This document shows positions 1 to 6,127 of a DNA stretch of 11,748 bases, piece after piece. Each line of letters opens with the position of its first letter. Position 1 is the first letter of the stretch. The stretch lies in contig JAISYD010000277.1 of the NCBI GenBank assembly GCA_031270145.1, positions 1-11,748 on the forward strand, written 5' to 3'. Position numbers and translations under genes: made by a program. The notes beneath the pieces are model-generated. The model saw nothing but the letters and a program-made list of their open reading frames with translations, did no database searches and was not told the origin of the DNA. Source of the stretch: Planctomycetota bacterium (GTDB taxonomy: Bacteria; Planctomycetota; SZUA-567).

Positions 1-25
1 CCCAATTCCGCCAAATACAAGCAAT

Positions 26-1123
26 TCAAAAAATCAGGTCGTCGATTTCGCGGGGCAGCGAGGATATCAGCCGCGACCCCCGCGGCGTTACCAGCGCCAT
101 ATCTTCCAGGCGGATGCCGCCGACGCCGGGCAAATAAATCCCGGGTTCCACCGTCACCACATTGCCGGGCGCGAGGATTTGCCGTGAACGCCGGCTCAGG
201 GTCGGAGCCTCGTGAATCGCCAATCCCACCCCGTGGCCCAGGCCGTGGCTGAAATATTCATCCAGGCCAACGGCGGCCAGGACGCGGTTCGCCGCCTGAT
301 CCGGGACCCGGCAGGAAACGCCGGGCTGGATGGCCAGGGCGCCGGCCCGTTGGGCCGCCTGGACGGCCTGATAGCGCCGCCGCCAAACCTTGGGGATTTC
401 CCCCGCCCATAAGGTGCGGGTGAGATCCGAGTGGTAGCGCGCCAGCCGGGCGCCGAAATCGACCAGGAGCATTTTGCCGGGGCGGATTTTCCCTTGCCCC
501 GAATGGGCGTGCGGCAAGCTGGCGTTGGCGCCGGCGGCGGCTATGGTCTCGAAGGCCGCGTCATCGGCTCCCAACCGGCGCATCTCCCATTCAAGATCGT
601 TTTTCACCTCGATCTCGGACATGCCGATCCGCCAGCGTTTCCGGGAGGCGAGGAAGGCGGCCTCGGCGATGGCCAGCGCTTTTTCCACCGCCTGGATTTC
701 GTTGGCGTCCTTCACCGCCCGCATGGCGCTGATTTCCTGGCCGACGTTTAGCCAACGCGAGACTTCCGGGGCCTCGAGCCGCATGGCGTCGAACTGGAAG
801 ACCTGGAGGCTGTTCGGGGTAAAGCCGACGCGGCGCAGCCGCAGTTTCCGCAGCAATTTGCCGACCGCCTTGCCCAGGCCGCCCGTGCGGATCCGGATGT
901 CGGCTCCCGGGGCGGTCAGTTCCGCCTCTTCCTGGTAGCGGGAATCGGTTGCCAGCCAGAAACGTTCGCCTCTGGCCGGCAGGATCGCCATGGCGTCGGA
1001 GCCGGTGTAGCCGGTGAAATAGAAGATGTCGTCCCGATTGTCGAGGACGGCGCCGTCCAGGGCGGCGCGCTCCAGCCGTTGCGCCAGCTCCCCCCGTCGG
1101 ATGGAGACGCGGGTTTCGCTCAT
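26..1123 (-). CDS. M24-family metallopeptidase, Xaa-Pro aminopeptidase/dipeptidase type
   Basis: A 365-residue cytoplasmic enzyme expected to cleave the Xaa-Pro bond at the N-terminus of peptides. It has the two-part layout of the family: a creatinase-like N-terminal domain (about residues 8-130) and a C-terminal pita-bread domain (about 140-355). All five metal ligands can be placed: D222 and D233 (in VDFGARLARYHSD), H297 (in HGLGHGVG), E326 (in TVEPGIYLPG) and E340 (in GIRLED). The conserved H205/H207 (PHAHS) and H304 are also there. The length matches short bacterial PepQ/YqhT-type enzymes rather than the longer E. coli PepP. The ATG overlaps the stop of the upstream exbD gene as ATGA, with GAGG a few bases upstream, so it is the last visible gene of the minus-strand operon. 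Aminopeptidase versus dipeptidase cannot be decided from sequence alone. Confidence 0.93.
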   Translation of the reverse strand: MSETRVSIRRGELAQRLERAALDGAVLDNRDDIFYFTGYTGSDAMAILPARGERFWLATDSRYQEEAELTAPGADIRIRTGGLGKAVGKLLRKLRLRRVGFTPNSLQVFQFDAMRLEAPEVSRWLNVGQEISAMRAVKDANEIQAVEKALAIAEAAFLASRKRWRIGMSEIEVKNDLEWEMRRLGADDAAFETIAAAGANASLPHAHSGQGKIRPGKMLLVDFGARLARYHSDLTRTLWAGEIPKVWRRRYQAVQAAQRAGALAIQPGVSCRVPDQAANRVLAAVGLDEYFSHGLGHGVGLAIHEAPTLSRRSRQILAPGNVVTVEPGIYLPGVGGIRLEDMALVTPRGSRLISSLPREIDDLIF

Positions 1124-1533
1124 GGCCTGGTCCTCACGGTGACTTTTTTCTGCCCGGTCTTGGCCGCCCGATCCAGCGCCTCCACCACCCGGCCGTGGTT
1201 GGCCGCCTTGTCGCCGTTCACCACCAGGACGATGTCCCGGCCCTCCGGATCTCCGGCGGCGGTACGGGCCTGGATCAGCCGCCGCTCCAAATCCTCCAGC
1301 GCCACCTCCTCCTTTTCCAGGTAAAGGACGCCCTCGGCGGTGATGCTGAGGGTTATCGCCTCCAACCGTCCGGGCTCGCCGCCGCCGGCCCTCGGGAGAT
1401 CCACCGGTATGCCGGCCTCGGGTTCGAACCTGGCCGCGATCATGATGAATATCACCAGCAGGAACATGCAGTCGATCAAGGGGGTGAGGTTGATGATCTG
1501 GGCGTTGGGGCGCTTTTGGGCGAGGAATCTCAT
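1120..1533 (-). CDS. exbD: ExbD/TolR-family biopolymer transport protein
   Basis: A 137-residue inner-membrane protein, the usual ExbD/TolR size. A short cytoplasmic N-terminus leads into NLTPLIDCMFLLVIFIMI (residues 15-32), the single membrane helix with the family's conserved proton-carrying aspartate, here D21. The periplasmic remainder has the typical DLP stretch (IPVDLPRA) and a C-terminal domain ending in KKVTVRTRP. ExbD/TolR works with a pentameric ExbB/TolQ channel to convert proton motive force into movement at the outer membrane or peptidoglycan. I chose the ATG at 1533 because it starts the recognisable protein, has GGAGG about 12 bases upstream, and overlaps the upstream exbB stop by four bases; the open frame continuing upstream is only a GC-rich shadow inside exbB. 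It overlaps the downstream peptidase gene in the same way. TonB-energising and Tol-type roles cannot be separated: no tonB or tolA/tolB/pal is visible. Confidence 0.93.
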   Translation of the reverse strand: MRFLAQKRPNAQIINLTPLIDCMFLLVIFIMIAARFEPEAGIPVDLPRAGGGEPGRLEAITLSITAEGVLYLEKEEVALEDLERRLIQARTAAGDPEGRDIVLVVNGDKAANHGRVVEALDRAAKTGQKKVTVRTRP

Positions 1534-2237
1534 TTGGCCGGCGCCTCCGTCTTCCCGCCCGTGTCCGGTCCGTTGCCCGGCGGGGCCGCCTCCCGGCGTA
1601 TCCTGACCATCAGGTGGATGGCGTATTCCTCCATCAGAAGGACCAGGTCCTCCACCCGGCGGCTGAAGTAGACGAAGGCCACATAGGCGGGGATGGCGAT
1701 GGAAAGCCCGGCGATGGTGGTGATCAGCGCCTCGCCGATGCCGCCGGTTATCACCGAAATGTCCTTGATGCCGACGTCGCGGATGCTCATCATCATGTTG
1801 AACATGCCGAGGACCGTACCGAGCAGGCCGAGCAGGGTCGAGGCGCCGGACACCACCTCCAGCGCCAGAGTCCCCCGCGACAGATCGTGCATGGCGCGGC
1901 GGCCGGCCCCCTCCACCACCGACTCGGCCTCCTCCCGGGGGAGCTCCCTGGTGGCGATTACCGCCGCCAGTATTTCGGCGAAGGCGCCGCCTTCCCGCCG
2001 GCAGACCGCGAGGGCGGGCTCGAAATCGCCCCCGGCGTAATCGGCCTCGGCCGCCTCCACCAACTGGCGGTTCATCACCGCCCCGCGCCGCAGGGTCAGG
2101 AGGCAGTATATGGCGTAGGTGAGGCCGATGACGGCGGCTAGGAGCAACGCATACATGATTGGGCCGCCCTGCTCGAAAAGGGAGGCTCCGGCCAGAACCG
2201 ATATGACTGTCGACGCTTGGTTGGCGCCTGATGCCAT
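1530..2237 (-). CDS. exbB: MotA/TolQ/ExbB-family proton channel protein
   Basis: A 235-residue inner-membrane protein with the three-helix ExbB/TolQ topology: helix 1 at about residues 27-47, a cytoplasmic loop, helix 2 at about 126-150 and helix 3 at about 168-192. The family signatures are clear: LLGLLGTVLGMF on helix 2 and GIGEALITTIAGLSIAIPAY on helix 3, including the Thr residues that line the proton path. The cytoplasmic loop carries the usual charged segment with REEAESVVEGAGRRA. The C-terminal tail (from about 212) is a short Pro/Gly/Lys-rich extension. The start at 2237 has GAGGG seven bases upstream and follows the amidase stop after nine bases; the stop overlaps the exbD start. The partner is certainly the adjacent ExbD. 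Position directly behind a peptidoglycan amidase suggests a Tol-like envelope role more than siderophore uptake, but this is inference. Confidence 0.94.
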   Translation of the reverse strand: MASGANQASTVISVLAGASLFEQGGPIMYALLLAAVIGLTYAIYCLLTLRRGAVMNRQLVEAAEADYAGGDFEPALAVCRREGGAFAEILAAVIATRELPREEAESVVEGAGRRAMHDLSRGTLALEVVSGASTLLGLLGTVLGMFNMMMSIRDVGIKDISVITGGIGEALITTIAGLSIAIPAYVAFVYFSRRVEDLVLLMEEYAIHLMVRIRREAAPPGNGPDTGGKTEAPAK

Positions 2238-2246
2238 AATTCGCCC

Positions 2247-3161
2247 TCAGCTTCCCGCCGGCTGGCGGAGGAAATCGGCCACGCCCTCGGCCAGCCCCTC
2301 GGCCGTCCGGCGGCGCCACGCATCGGTTTTCATCTCGGCGGCGGTGCGTACATGGGTTAGGAAGCCCACCTCCACCAGGACGGCCGGACAAAAATAGGTT
2401 TCCCGCAATACCGCCAGGTTTTTGCTCCTGACGCCGCGATCCGGGACGGCCAGGCGGCCGACGAGTTGTTTCTGGATGGCGCCGGCCAGGGCCGGCCCAT
2501 CCTTGCGGCTTTTCGTGGTCAGGCTGGCCAGCGTCGCCGAACTCGGCAGCGAATCCGAACCCCGCACCTGGTAGCGGCCGGCCGCCGTCTTTTCCCGCTC
2601 GGCGTCCTTGATTCCCTGGTCGAGAACGTAAGTTTCAATCCCGGCAGCGGCCGCGTTCCTGTCCGAGGCGTTGACGTGGATGGACACCAGGATCGCGCCC
2701 GGATGCCGATTGGCGAAGGCGCTGCGATCCGGCAGGGGGATGAAAACGTCGGTTTGCCGGGTCAGGTGAACCGTGACGCCTTTGGCCCGGAGGATGGCCG
2801 CTGTCCGCAGGGCCAGGTCGAGGCAGATGTCCTTTTCCCGCAGACCATGATGGCTGGCGCCGAAATCGTCGCCTCCGTGTCCGGCGTCAAGGATGACGGT
2901 CCGTCCGGCGATGGGCCGCCGGGAAGGCTCGGGCATCGGGGCGGCCCCGGCCGGAGCCGGCTCGCCCGCCGCCGGCCGGGCGGATTTTCTTTGGCCGCCG
3001 GCGGTTTTGCCGGCCGGTACGCCGCTTTGGCAGCCGCAGACAAGGCAGATGAATATGAGCGCCAGCGCCGCCAGAGGAAGGACGGCGTTGACTTGCCCCT
3101 TCGGCGCTGCGCCGGACGGGGAGAGGAGTCGGGCCTGGGCGGTTGGGAGCCTATGGCGCAT
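2247..3161 (-). CDS. N-acetylmuramoyl-L-alanine amidase (Amidase_3), probable lipoprotein
   Basis: A 304-residue periplasmic zinc hydrolase that should cut the bond between MurNAc and the stem peptide. A basic N-terminus and hydrophobic segment (residues 27-43) end in LVCGC, a plausible though imperfect lipobox with C44 as the lipid-modified residue (Cys at -2 is unusual). A Pro/Ala/Gly-rich linker (about 46-84) precedes the catalytic domain (about 86-300). Zn ligands are H95 (LDAGHGGDDFGA), E109 (LREKD) and H162 (SIHVNAS); the catalytic glutamate is E264 (VLVEVGFLTH). There is no AMIN domain and no obvious SPOR or LysM domain. The gene begins one base after the kinase stop and ends nine bases before exbB, so it is translationally embedded in the operon. 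Its ribosome binding site is weak, which suggests coupling to translation of the preceding gene. An anchored amidase beside a proton channel points to envelope maintenance or division. Confidence 0.92.
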   Translation of the reverse strand: MRHRLPTAQARLLSPSGAAPKGQVNAVLPLAALALIFICLVCGCQSGVPAGKTAGGQRKSARPAAGEPAPAGAAPMPEPSRRPIAGRTVILDAGHGGDDFGASHHGLREKDICLDLALRTAAILRAKGVTVHLTRQTDVFIPLPDRSAFANRHPGAILVSIHVNASDRNAAAAGIETYVLDQGIKDAEREKTAAGRYQVRGSDSLPSSATLASLTTKSRKDGPALAGAIQKQLVGRLAVPDRGVRSKNLAVLRETYFCPAVLVEVGFLTHVRTAAEMKTDAWRRRTAEGLAEGVADFLRQPAGS

Positions 3162-3162
3162 T

Positions 3163-4077
3163 TCAGCCCAGCCTGGTCATCTTGAGGAAATCGTCCGCCC
3201 GTTTCCGGATGGCGGCCGGGGTGGCGCGGAGGAGGCCGTAGAGCGCCACTCCTTCGCAGGCGGCGCTGGCCACGGCGGTGGCGTTGGCGCAGGCCAGCCT
3301 GAGGGTTTTGCCGTCCGTCTTGTTGCTGCGGGCCAAGCTGCCCATGAAGCCGCCGGCGAAGCAGTCGCCGGCCCCGGTGGGATCGGCCACCCTGACCAGG
3401 GGATAGGCGGGGAAGGGGATGATCCCGTCTTTGCCGGCCAGCAGGCCGCCGTGTTCGCCCTTCTTCAAGACCAGGAACGACAGTTTGTATTTTTTGACGA
3501 TGCCGGCGGCCGCCTTCACCAGGTTGGCGTCGCCGGAAAGCAGCCTGGCCTCGGCGTCGTTGACGATCATGCCCTGGCAGCGCCGGATCAGCTTGTCCAG
3601 GGCCCGGCGCTGCTCCCGGATATAGATTTCTATGGTGTCGCAGACCGCCAGGGCCGGATCCCGCACCTGGTCGAGCACCCGGGATTGGAGTTCCGGCTGG
3701 GCGCAGGCCAGGAAAATATATTTCGAGTCCAGGTATTTTTCCGGCAGGACGGGATTGAAGGTTTCAAAGACGCCGAAGAGCAGGGCGTCGGTGACCCGGC
3801 TGTTCATGTCGCTCTGGTAAGAGCCGTGCCATTGGAAGGTCTGGCCGGGCAGGATGCGCAGGCCGGCCAGATCGGCCCGGCATTTTTTGAAGCCGTCCAG
3901 GTATTTTTTGGGGAAGTCCTCCCCCACCACCCCCACCACCCGTACCGGGACGAAGAAATGGGCGCTATGGATGAAATAGGTACAACTGCCGCCGGGGACG
4001 TCCTTGTAGATCTTGCCGTCCGGCATGCGTATGGTGTCGAGCGCGATGGAGCCGACCGTCAGCACCGGTTGGGGCAT
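3163..4077 (-). CDS. PfkB/ribokinase-family carbohydrate kinase
   Basis: A 304-residue cytoplasmic kinase of the ribokinase fold. N-terminal signature: LTVGSIALDTI then DVPGGSCTYF (about residues 26-35), matching the PfkB sugar-binding region, and VGVVGEDFP (48-56). The PfkB C-terminal signature is intact as DPTGAGDCFAGGFMG (232-246), with D238 the catalytic base and GAG the anion hole. NDAEA (173-177) matches the conserved N-x-x-E region. From memory it resembles a kinase subgroup common in deltaproteobacteria and planctomycetes whose substrate is not settled; sugar, sugar phosphate and nucleoside remain possible. The ATG has an excellent AAGGAGAA (4081-4088) five to six bases or so upstream, so the start is secure. 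It is the first gene of the five-gene minus-strand operon. Whether it functionally belongs with the envelope genes or just shares their promoter cannot be told. Confidence 0.9.
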   Translation of the reverse strand: MPQPVLTVGSIALDTIRMPDGKIYKDVPGGSCTYFIHSAHFFVPVRVVGVVGEDFPKKYLDGFKKCRADLAGLRILPGQTFQWHGSYQSDMNSRVTDALLFGVFETFNPVLPEKYLDSKYIFLACAQPELQSRVLDQVRDPALAVCDTIEIYIREQRRALDKLIRRCQGMIVNDAEARLLSGDANLVKAAAGIVKKYKLSFLVLKKGEHGGLLAGKDGIIPFPAYPLVRVADPTGAGDCFAGGFMGSLARSNKTDGKTLRLACANATAVASAACEGVALYGLLRATPAAIRKRADDFLKMTRLG

Positions 4078-4389
4078 GGCTTCTCCTTGTCGAAAACAAT
4101 GCGCCGCCGACCGCTGTCATCCGGATACGCTCCGGGCGGAGGGCGAAACGGCATTGTCGCAGGAATCGCCCGCGGATTCAAGCGGCAAATTGGATTGGCC
4201 GATCTCCGGGGTTATTCCACGCCTGTTTTCCGTCAGGCTCCGGACGCAACCTCCAAACATCGACCAACTTAAGGACCACATTTTCAAATTGTGCGCAAAA
4301 TCCCGGACGTTATCCGACCCCGCCTCAAGAGCGCCAAGCTCCCGAAGTGAGGTGGCCCGGGTTGTCAATACAAAATAAACGCGAGTTTA
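4078..4389. other. Intergenic region upstream of the PfkB-kinase operon
   Basis: About 310 bases between the kinase start and the insertion-sequence remnant. A minus-strand open frame here (4117-4368, TTG start) has no ribosome binding site and a protein I do not recognise, so I do not call a gene. The minus-strand promoter for the kinase operon should lie here. The only good -35-like box is TTGACA (4363-4368, minus), but no matching -10 follows at 16-18 bases, so I do not place a promoter. Small inverted repeats occur (for example CTCCG-GG-CGGAG at 4130-4141), none convincing. The stretch may be partly decayed mobile DNA. Confidence 0.5.
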
Positions 4390-4390
4390 T
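4375..4390. repeat. Hyphenated palindrome next to the IS end
   Basis: ATAAAC-GCGA-GTTTAT: two perfect 6-base arms around a 4-base centre, in an AT-rich patch just outside the likely terminus of the IS3-type fragment. It could be an operator for the divergent operons, a preferred insertion target, or chance. Short arms keep confidence low. Confidence 0.35.
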
Positions 4391-4724
4391 GTAACAGTCA
4401 GCCACCCTCCACGCGCCGGTTCACTCTTCAGCCCGCGTTGTTCATGCGGGGCCGGTTTGCCCAATAGACCGCCGCCGGGGTTCTACGCCCAAGACTCGAG
4501 TGCCGCCGTTTGATGTTGTAGAATTCCAGGTACTCGCCCAAGTTGTCACGCGCGTCAAATAGTGTCGCGTAGTCCTTCAGAAACACTTCCTCGTATTTCA
4601 CCGTCCGCCACAGACGCTCATTGAGGATGTTGTCGTATGCCAGACCTCCGCCGTCCATCGACAGCCTCACCGACGTGCCCATAAACACAGCCTGGAAGTC
4701 CCGAGACGTATACTGACCGGGAGG
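4390..4724 (-). mobile_element. Truncated IS3-family insertion sequence (3' part only)
   Basis: This is the right-hand part of an IS3-family element: the transposase 3' end plus about 38 bases of downstream sequence ending in a candidate terminus, TGTAACAGTCAGCC at 4390. Many IS3-family elements end in TG(T/A), so this is a reasonable but unproven outer end. No matching left end, OrfA or N-terminal part of OrfB is present. Homology stops at about 4715-4725, where the family's catalytic-Asp region should begin. The element is therefore a dead remnant; I cannot identify a target-site duplication. Confidence 0.6.
4428..4724 (-). pseudogene. IS3-family transposase OrfB, C-terminal fragment
   Basis: About 98 residues of an IS3-family DDE transposase. 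QYTSRDF is the remainder of the usual HSDxGxQYTS motif; then come LSMDGGGLAYDNILNERLW (final catalytic Glu in NERLW), VKYEEVFLKDY, the YLEFYNIKRRHSSLG block and the closing RTPAAVYW. The first two catalytic aspartates are missing, since the frame enters unrelated sequence just before QYTS. The open frame continues upstream to 4817, but those roughly 31 residues are not transposase-like and have a poor initiation context. It cannot be catalytically active. The match to the IS3 pattern is strong; the exact subgroup is uncertain. Confidence 0.82.
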
Positions 4725-4805
4725 GTTAACCGGAAGGAGTTGGAATACTACGCGGAGAACAGGGCACGCGCTATCGACGCCGTCGCCAGGCAGAGAGCCG
4801 AATGA
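4722..4805 (+). pseudogene. Possible C-terminal remnant of an unidentified gene
   Basis: Immediately beyond the transposase breakpoint, the plus strand reads as a 27-codon tail ending at TGA 4803-4805. Its translation includes NRKELEYYAENRARAIDA followed by VARQRAE, which looks like a real charged C-terminal helix rather than random sequence. It has no start of its own, and the breakpoint lies just before it. The simplest reading is that the IS (or a deletion linked to it) removed the rest of this gene. I cannot name the family. It may also be chance, since short open tails are common. Confidence 0.25.
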
Positions 4806-4822
4806 TCCTGGAAACATTGTTT

Positions 4823-4842
4823 AACAAATTGATCTATTTGTT
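4823..4842. promoter_or_regulatory. 20-base near-perfect palindrome, candidate operator
   Basis: AACAAATTGATCTATTTGTT is symmetric at 18 of 20 positions: 7-base arms AACAAAT/ATTTGTT around TGATCT, with only the T:T pair broken. The axis lies about 95 bases upstream of the predicted transcription start of the tct-dha operon, a distance suited to an activator or an upstream repressor site. It is AT-rich inside a GC-rich genome. It is followed by no T-run, so a terminator for the short remnant ending at 4805 is less likely. No regulator gene is encoded in the window. Confidence 0.45.
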
Positions 4843-4891
4843 GTTGTATGAATCGACGGGAAAATCGGCAAATAAATAACGCTTTTCGAGG

Positions 4892-4920
4892 TTGACGGTC
4901 GCCGTTCATGCCGGTAAAAT
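4892..4920 (+). promoter_or_regulatory. Sigma70-type promoter for the tctCBA-dhaKL operon
   Basis: TTGACG (4892-4897) and TAAAAT (4915-4920) are each five of six consensus bases, separated by exactly 17 bases. Transcription should start near 4927, giving a leader of about 230 bases before tctC. It is the best promoter match on the plus strand in the gap. A second candidate (TTGCAA 4975, TATAGT 5001) has a 20-base spacer and is much weaker. Confidence 0.6.
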
Positions 4921-5006
4921 TGAGCCGTTGCTCTTAACGCTTGGCTTCAGTTTTGCCGGTCGCTCTCATGCATATTGCAAAATGTTATTTCACCATAAGT
5001 TATAGT

Positions 5007-5068
5007 GTCGATGGCATGGGGGATACAGTTGCTCCGGAACCATTCTCCCTTTGGCCGCCGGCATCGAC
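5007..5068 (+). promoter_or_regulatory. Nested stem-loop in the tctC leader
   Basis: A perfect 7-base outer stem, GTCGATG (5007-5013) with CATCGAC (5062-5068), encloses a 6-base inner stem, GGGGGA (5018-5023) with TTCTCCC (5044-5049, one G:U pair). Both arms lie inside the predicted 5' untranslated leader, about 80 bases after the likely transcription start. The fold could be a regulatory RNA element controlling the operon; it matches no riboswitch class I recognise. No folding energy was calculated. Confidence 0.4.
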
Positions 5069-5105
5069 TCGGGATGGAACGGGCAATCGCGCTCAATTGG
5101 CCAGG

Positions 5106-5122
5106 GCCATGCGAAGCATGGC
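5106..5122 (+). promoter_or_regulatory. Perfect GCCATGC-GAA-GCATGGC hairpin before the tctC ribosome binding site
   Basis: Seven perfect base pairs close a GAA triloop, ending 21 bases before the AAGGAGG (5144-5150). The core GCGAAGC is the sequence known from DNA biophysics as an exceptionally stable mini-hairpin, and C(GNA)G loops are also stable in RNA. A T-rich stretch (GTTTTCATTTTT, 5132-5143) follows about nine bases later, which is reminiscent of an attenuator but too distant for a standard intrinsic terminator. It may also be a protein-binding operator. Confidence 0.45.
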
Positions 5123-5158
5123 GGCTAAGGCGTTTTCATTTTTAAGGAGGAGAACGGC

Positions 5159-6115
5159 ATGAAAAAAATCTTTGCGTTGTCCCTAATCCTGGCGCTGGTC
5201 TGGGGGCTGACGGTTGTCCAGGCCGGACAATATCCGGCCAGGGCGATAGCCATCACCGTTCCGGCCGCCCCCGGCGGCGCGTCCGACATGACCACGCGCA
5301 TCTTCACCTCGCAAATGGAAAAAATCCTCAATGTCCCGTTCCCGGTCACCAACCGGCCTGGCGCCTCGTGCTCCATCGGCATGGAATATGTCAAGAACCG
5401 CGCCCCGGATGGCTATAACCTTTCTTATATCCCGGTCGAGTCGGTCATGATCCGGGCGCTCGGGCTGACCGATTTGTCCTCCAACGATTTCAATTTCATC
5501 GCCCGCGCCATGACCATCCCCGCCGCCCTTACCGTCCGCAAGGAAGCCCCCTGGGACACCTTCGACGCCTTTCTGGCCCATGCCAAGGCCAACCCCGGCG
5601 CCATCAAGATCGGCAATTCGGGCACCGGCTCCATTTGGCACATAGCCGCCGCCGCCATTGAGGGCGCCGCCGGCGTCAAGTTCACCCATGTTCCCTTCGA
5701 GGGCGGCGCCCCCGCCGTGGCGGCGCTGATGGGCGCCAACATAGACGCCGTCACCGTCAGCCCCTCCGAGGTGCAGTCGGGCGTGGACTCGGGCGAGTTC
5801 AAGGTTTTGGCCGTGTTGGGGGAAAAGCGGTCGGGGGTCGTCCCCGAGGTCAAGACCGCGATTGAGCTTGGCTATGACGTCAAGGTTTTGGGCTGGGGCG
5901 CCTTCGCCGCCCCCAAGGGCACCCCGCCGGAAATCATGGCCATCCTTGAAAAGGCCGCCGCGACCGCCATAGACTCGGACGAGGTGAAAAAGTTCTTCAA
6001 GGAGCGCGGCTTCGATCACTCCTACCTGAACGCCGCCGACATGACCGCTTTCGCCAAGACCCAGTTGGCCTTTTACGACGATATGATCCCGAAGCTGGGC
6101 ATCGTCAACAAATAG
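5159..6115 (+). CDS. tctC: TctC/Bug-family periplasmic substrate-binding protein of a TTT transporter
   Basis: A 318-residue exported binding protein. The signal peptide is clear: MKK, a hydrophobic core to about residue 20, then VQA-G with cleavage near 22/23. Family hallmarks follow in order: YPARAIAITVPAAPGGASD (usual YPxRPIxxVVPxxPGGxxD), NRPGASCSIG (usual NRPGAGGxIG), HVPFEGGAPAVAALMGANID (usual HVPYKGxxPAxxxLLGGxVD), and AAPKGTPPEI. Length is standard. AAGGAGG eight bases before the ATG makes the start secure, and a near-consensus promoter lies about 230 bases upstream. It delivers ligand to TctA/TctB encoded next. Bug proteins bind carboxylates and other small metabolites of very diverse kinds, so the ligand cannot be read from sequence; the adjacent kinase genes hint at a small hydroxylated or keto compound. 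Confidence 0.94.
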   Translation: MKKIFALSLILALVWGLTVVQAGQYPARAIAITVPAAPGGASDMTTRIFTSQMEKILNVPFPVTNRPGASCSIGMEYVKNRAPDGYNLSYIPVESVMIRALGLTDLSSNDFNFIARAMTIPAALTVRKEAPWDTFDAFLAHAKANPGAIKIGNSGTGSIWHIAAAAIEGAAGVKFTHVPFEGGAPAVAALMGANIDAVTVSPSEVQSGVDSGEFKVLAVLGEKRSGVVPEVKTAIELGYDVKVLGWGAFAAPKGTPPEIMAILEKAAATAIDSDEVKKFFKERGFDHSYLNAADMTAFAKTQLAFYDDMIPKLGIVNK

Positions 6116-6127
6116 CGGGGAGACGGC

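Larger units (their letters stand above)
4806..5158 (+). other. Non-coding region and leader upstream of tctC
   Basis: About 350 bases without a convincing gene. In order: the 20-base palindrome, the sigma70-type promoter, then a leader with the two hairpins listed separately and a strong AAGGAGG eight bases before the tctC ATG. A 64-codon open frame begins at ATG 4968 and stops as ATGA over the tctC start, but has no ribosome binding site and an unrecognisable product; I do not call it a gene. Base composition is visibly more AT-rich than the flanking operons, especially 4806-5010. Confidence 0.6.

Noticed and set aside
1534..2391. Open frame extending exbD upstream to 2391 on the minus strand
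   Set aside because: Same-strand shadow of exbB and of the amidase 3' end in another frame; product is Gly/Arg-rich with no family features, while exbD has its own start at 1533.
2893..4272. 459-codon plus-strand open frame antisense to the amidase and kinase
   Set aside because: Shadow of two clear minus-strand genes; composition typical of antisense GC-rich DNA.
4117..4368. 83-codon minus-strand open frame with TTG start upstream of the PfkB kinase
   Set aside because: No ribosome binding site, unrecognised product, and location in a likely regulatory or decayed region; insufficient to call a gene.
4975..5006. Second possible promoter TTGCAA / TATAGT before tctC
   Set aside because: A 20-base spacer is too long for a good sigma70 promoter; the 4892-4920 site is clearly better.
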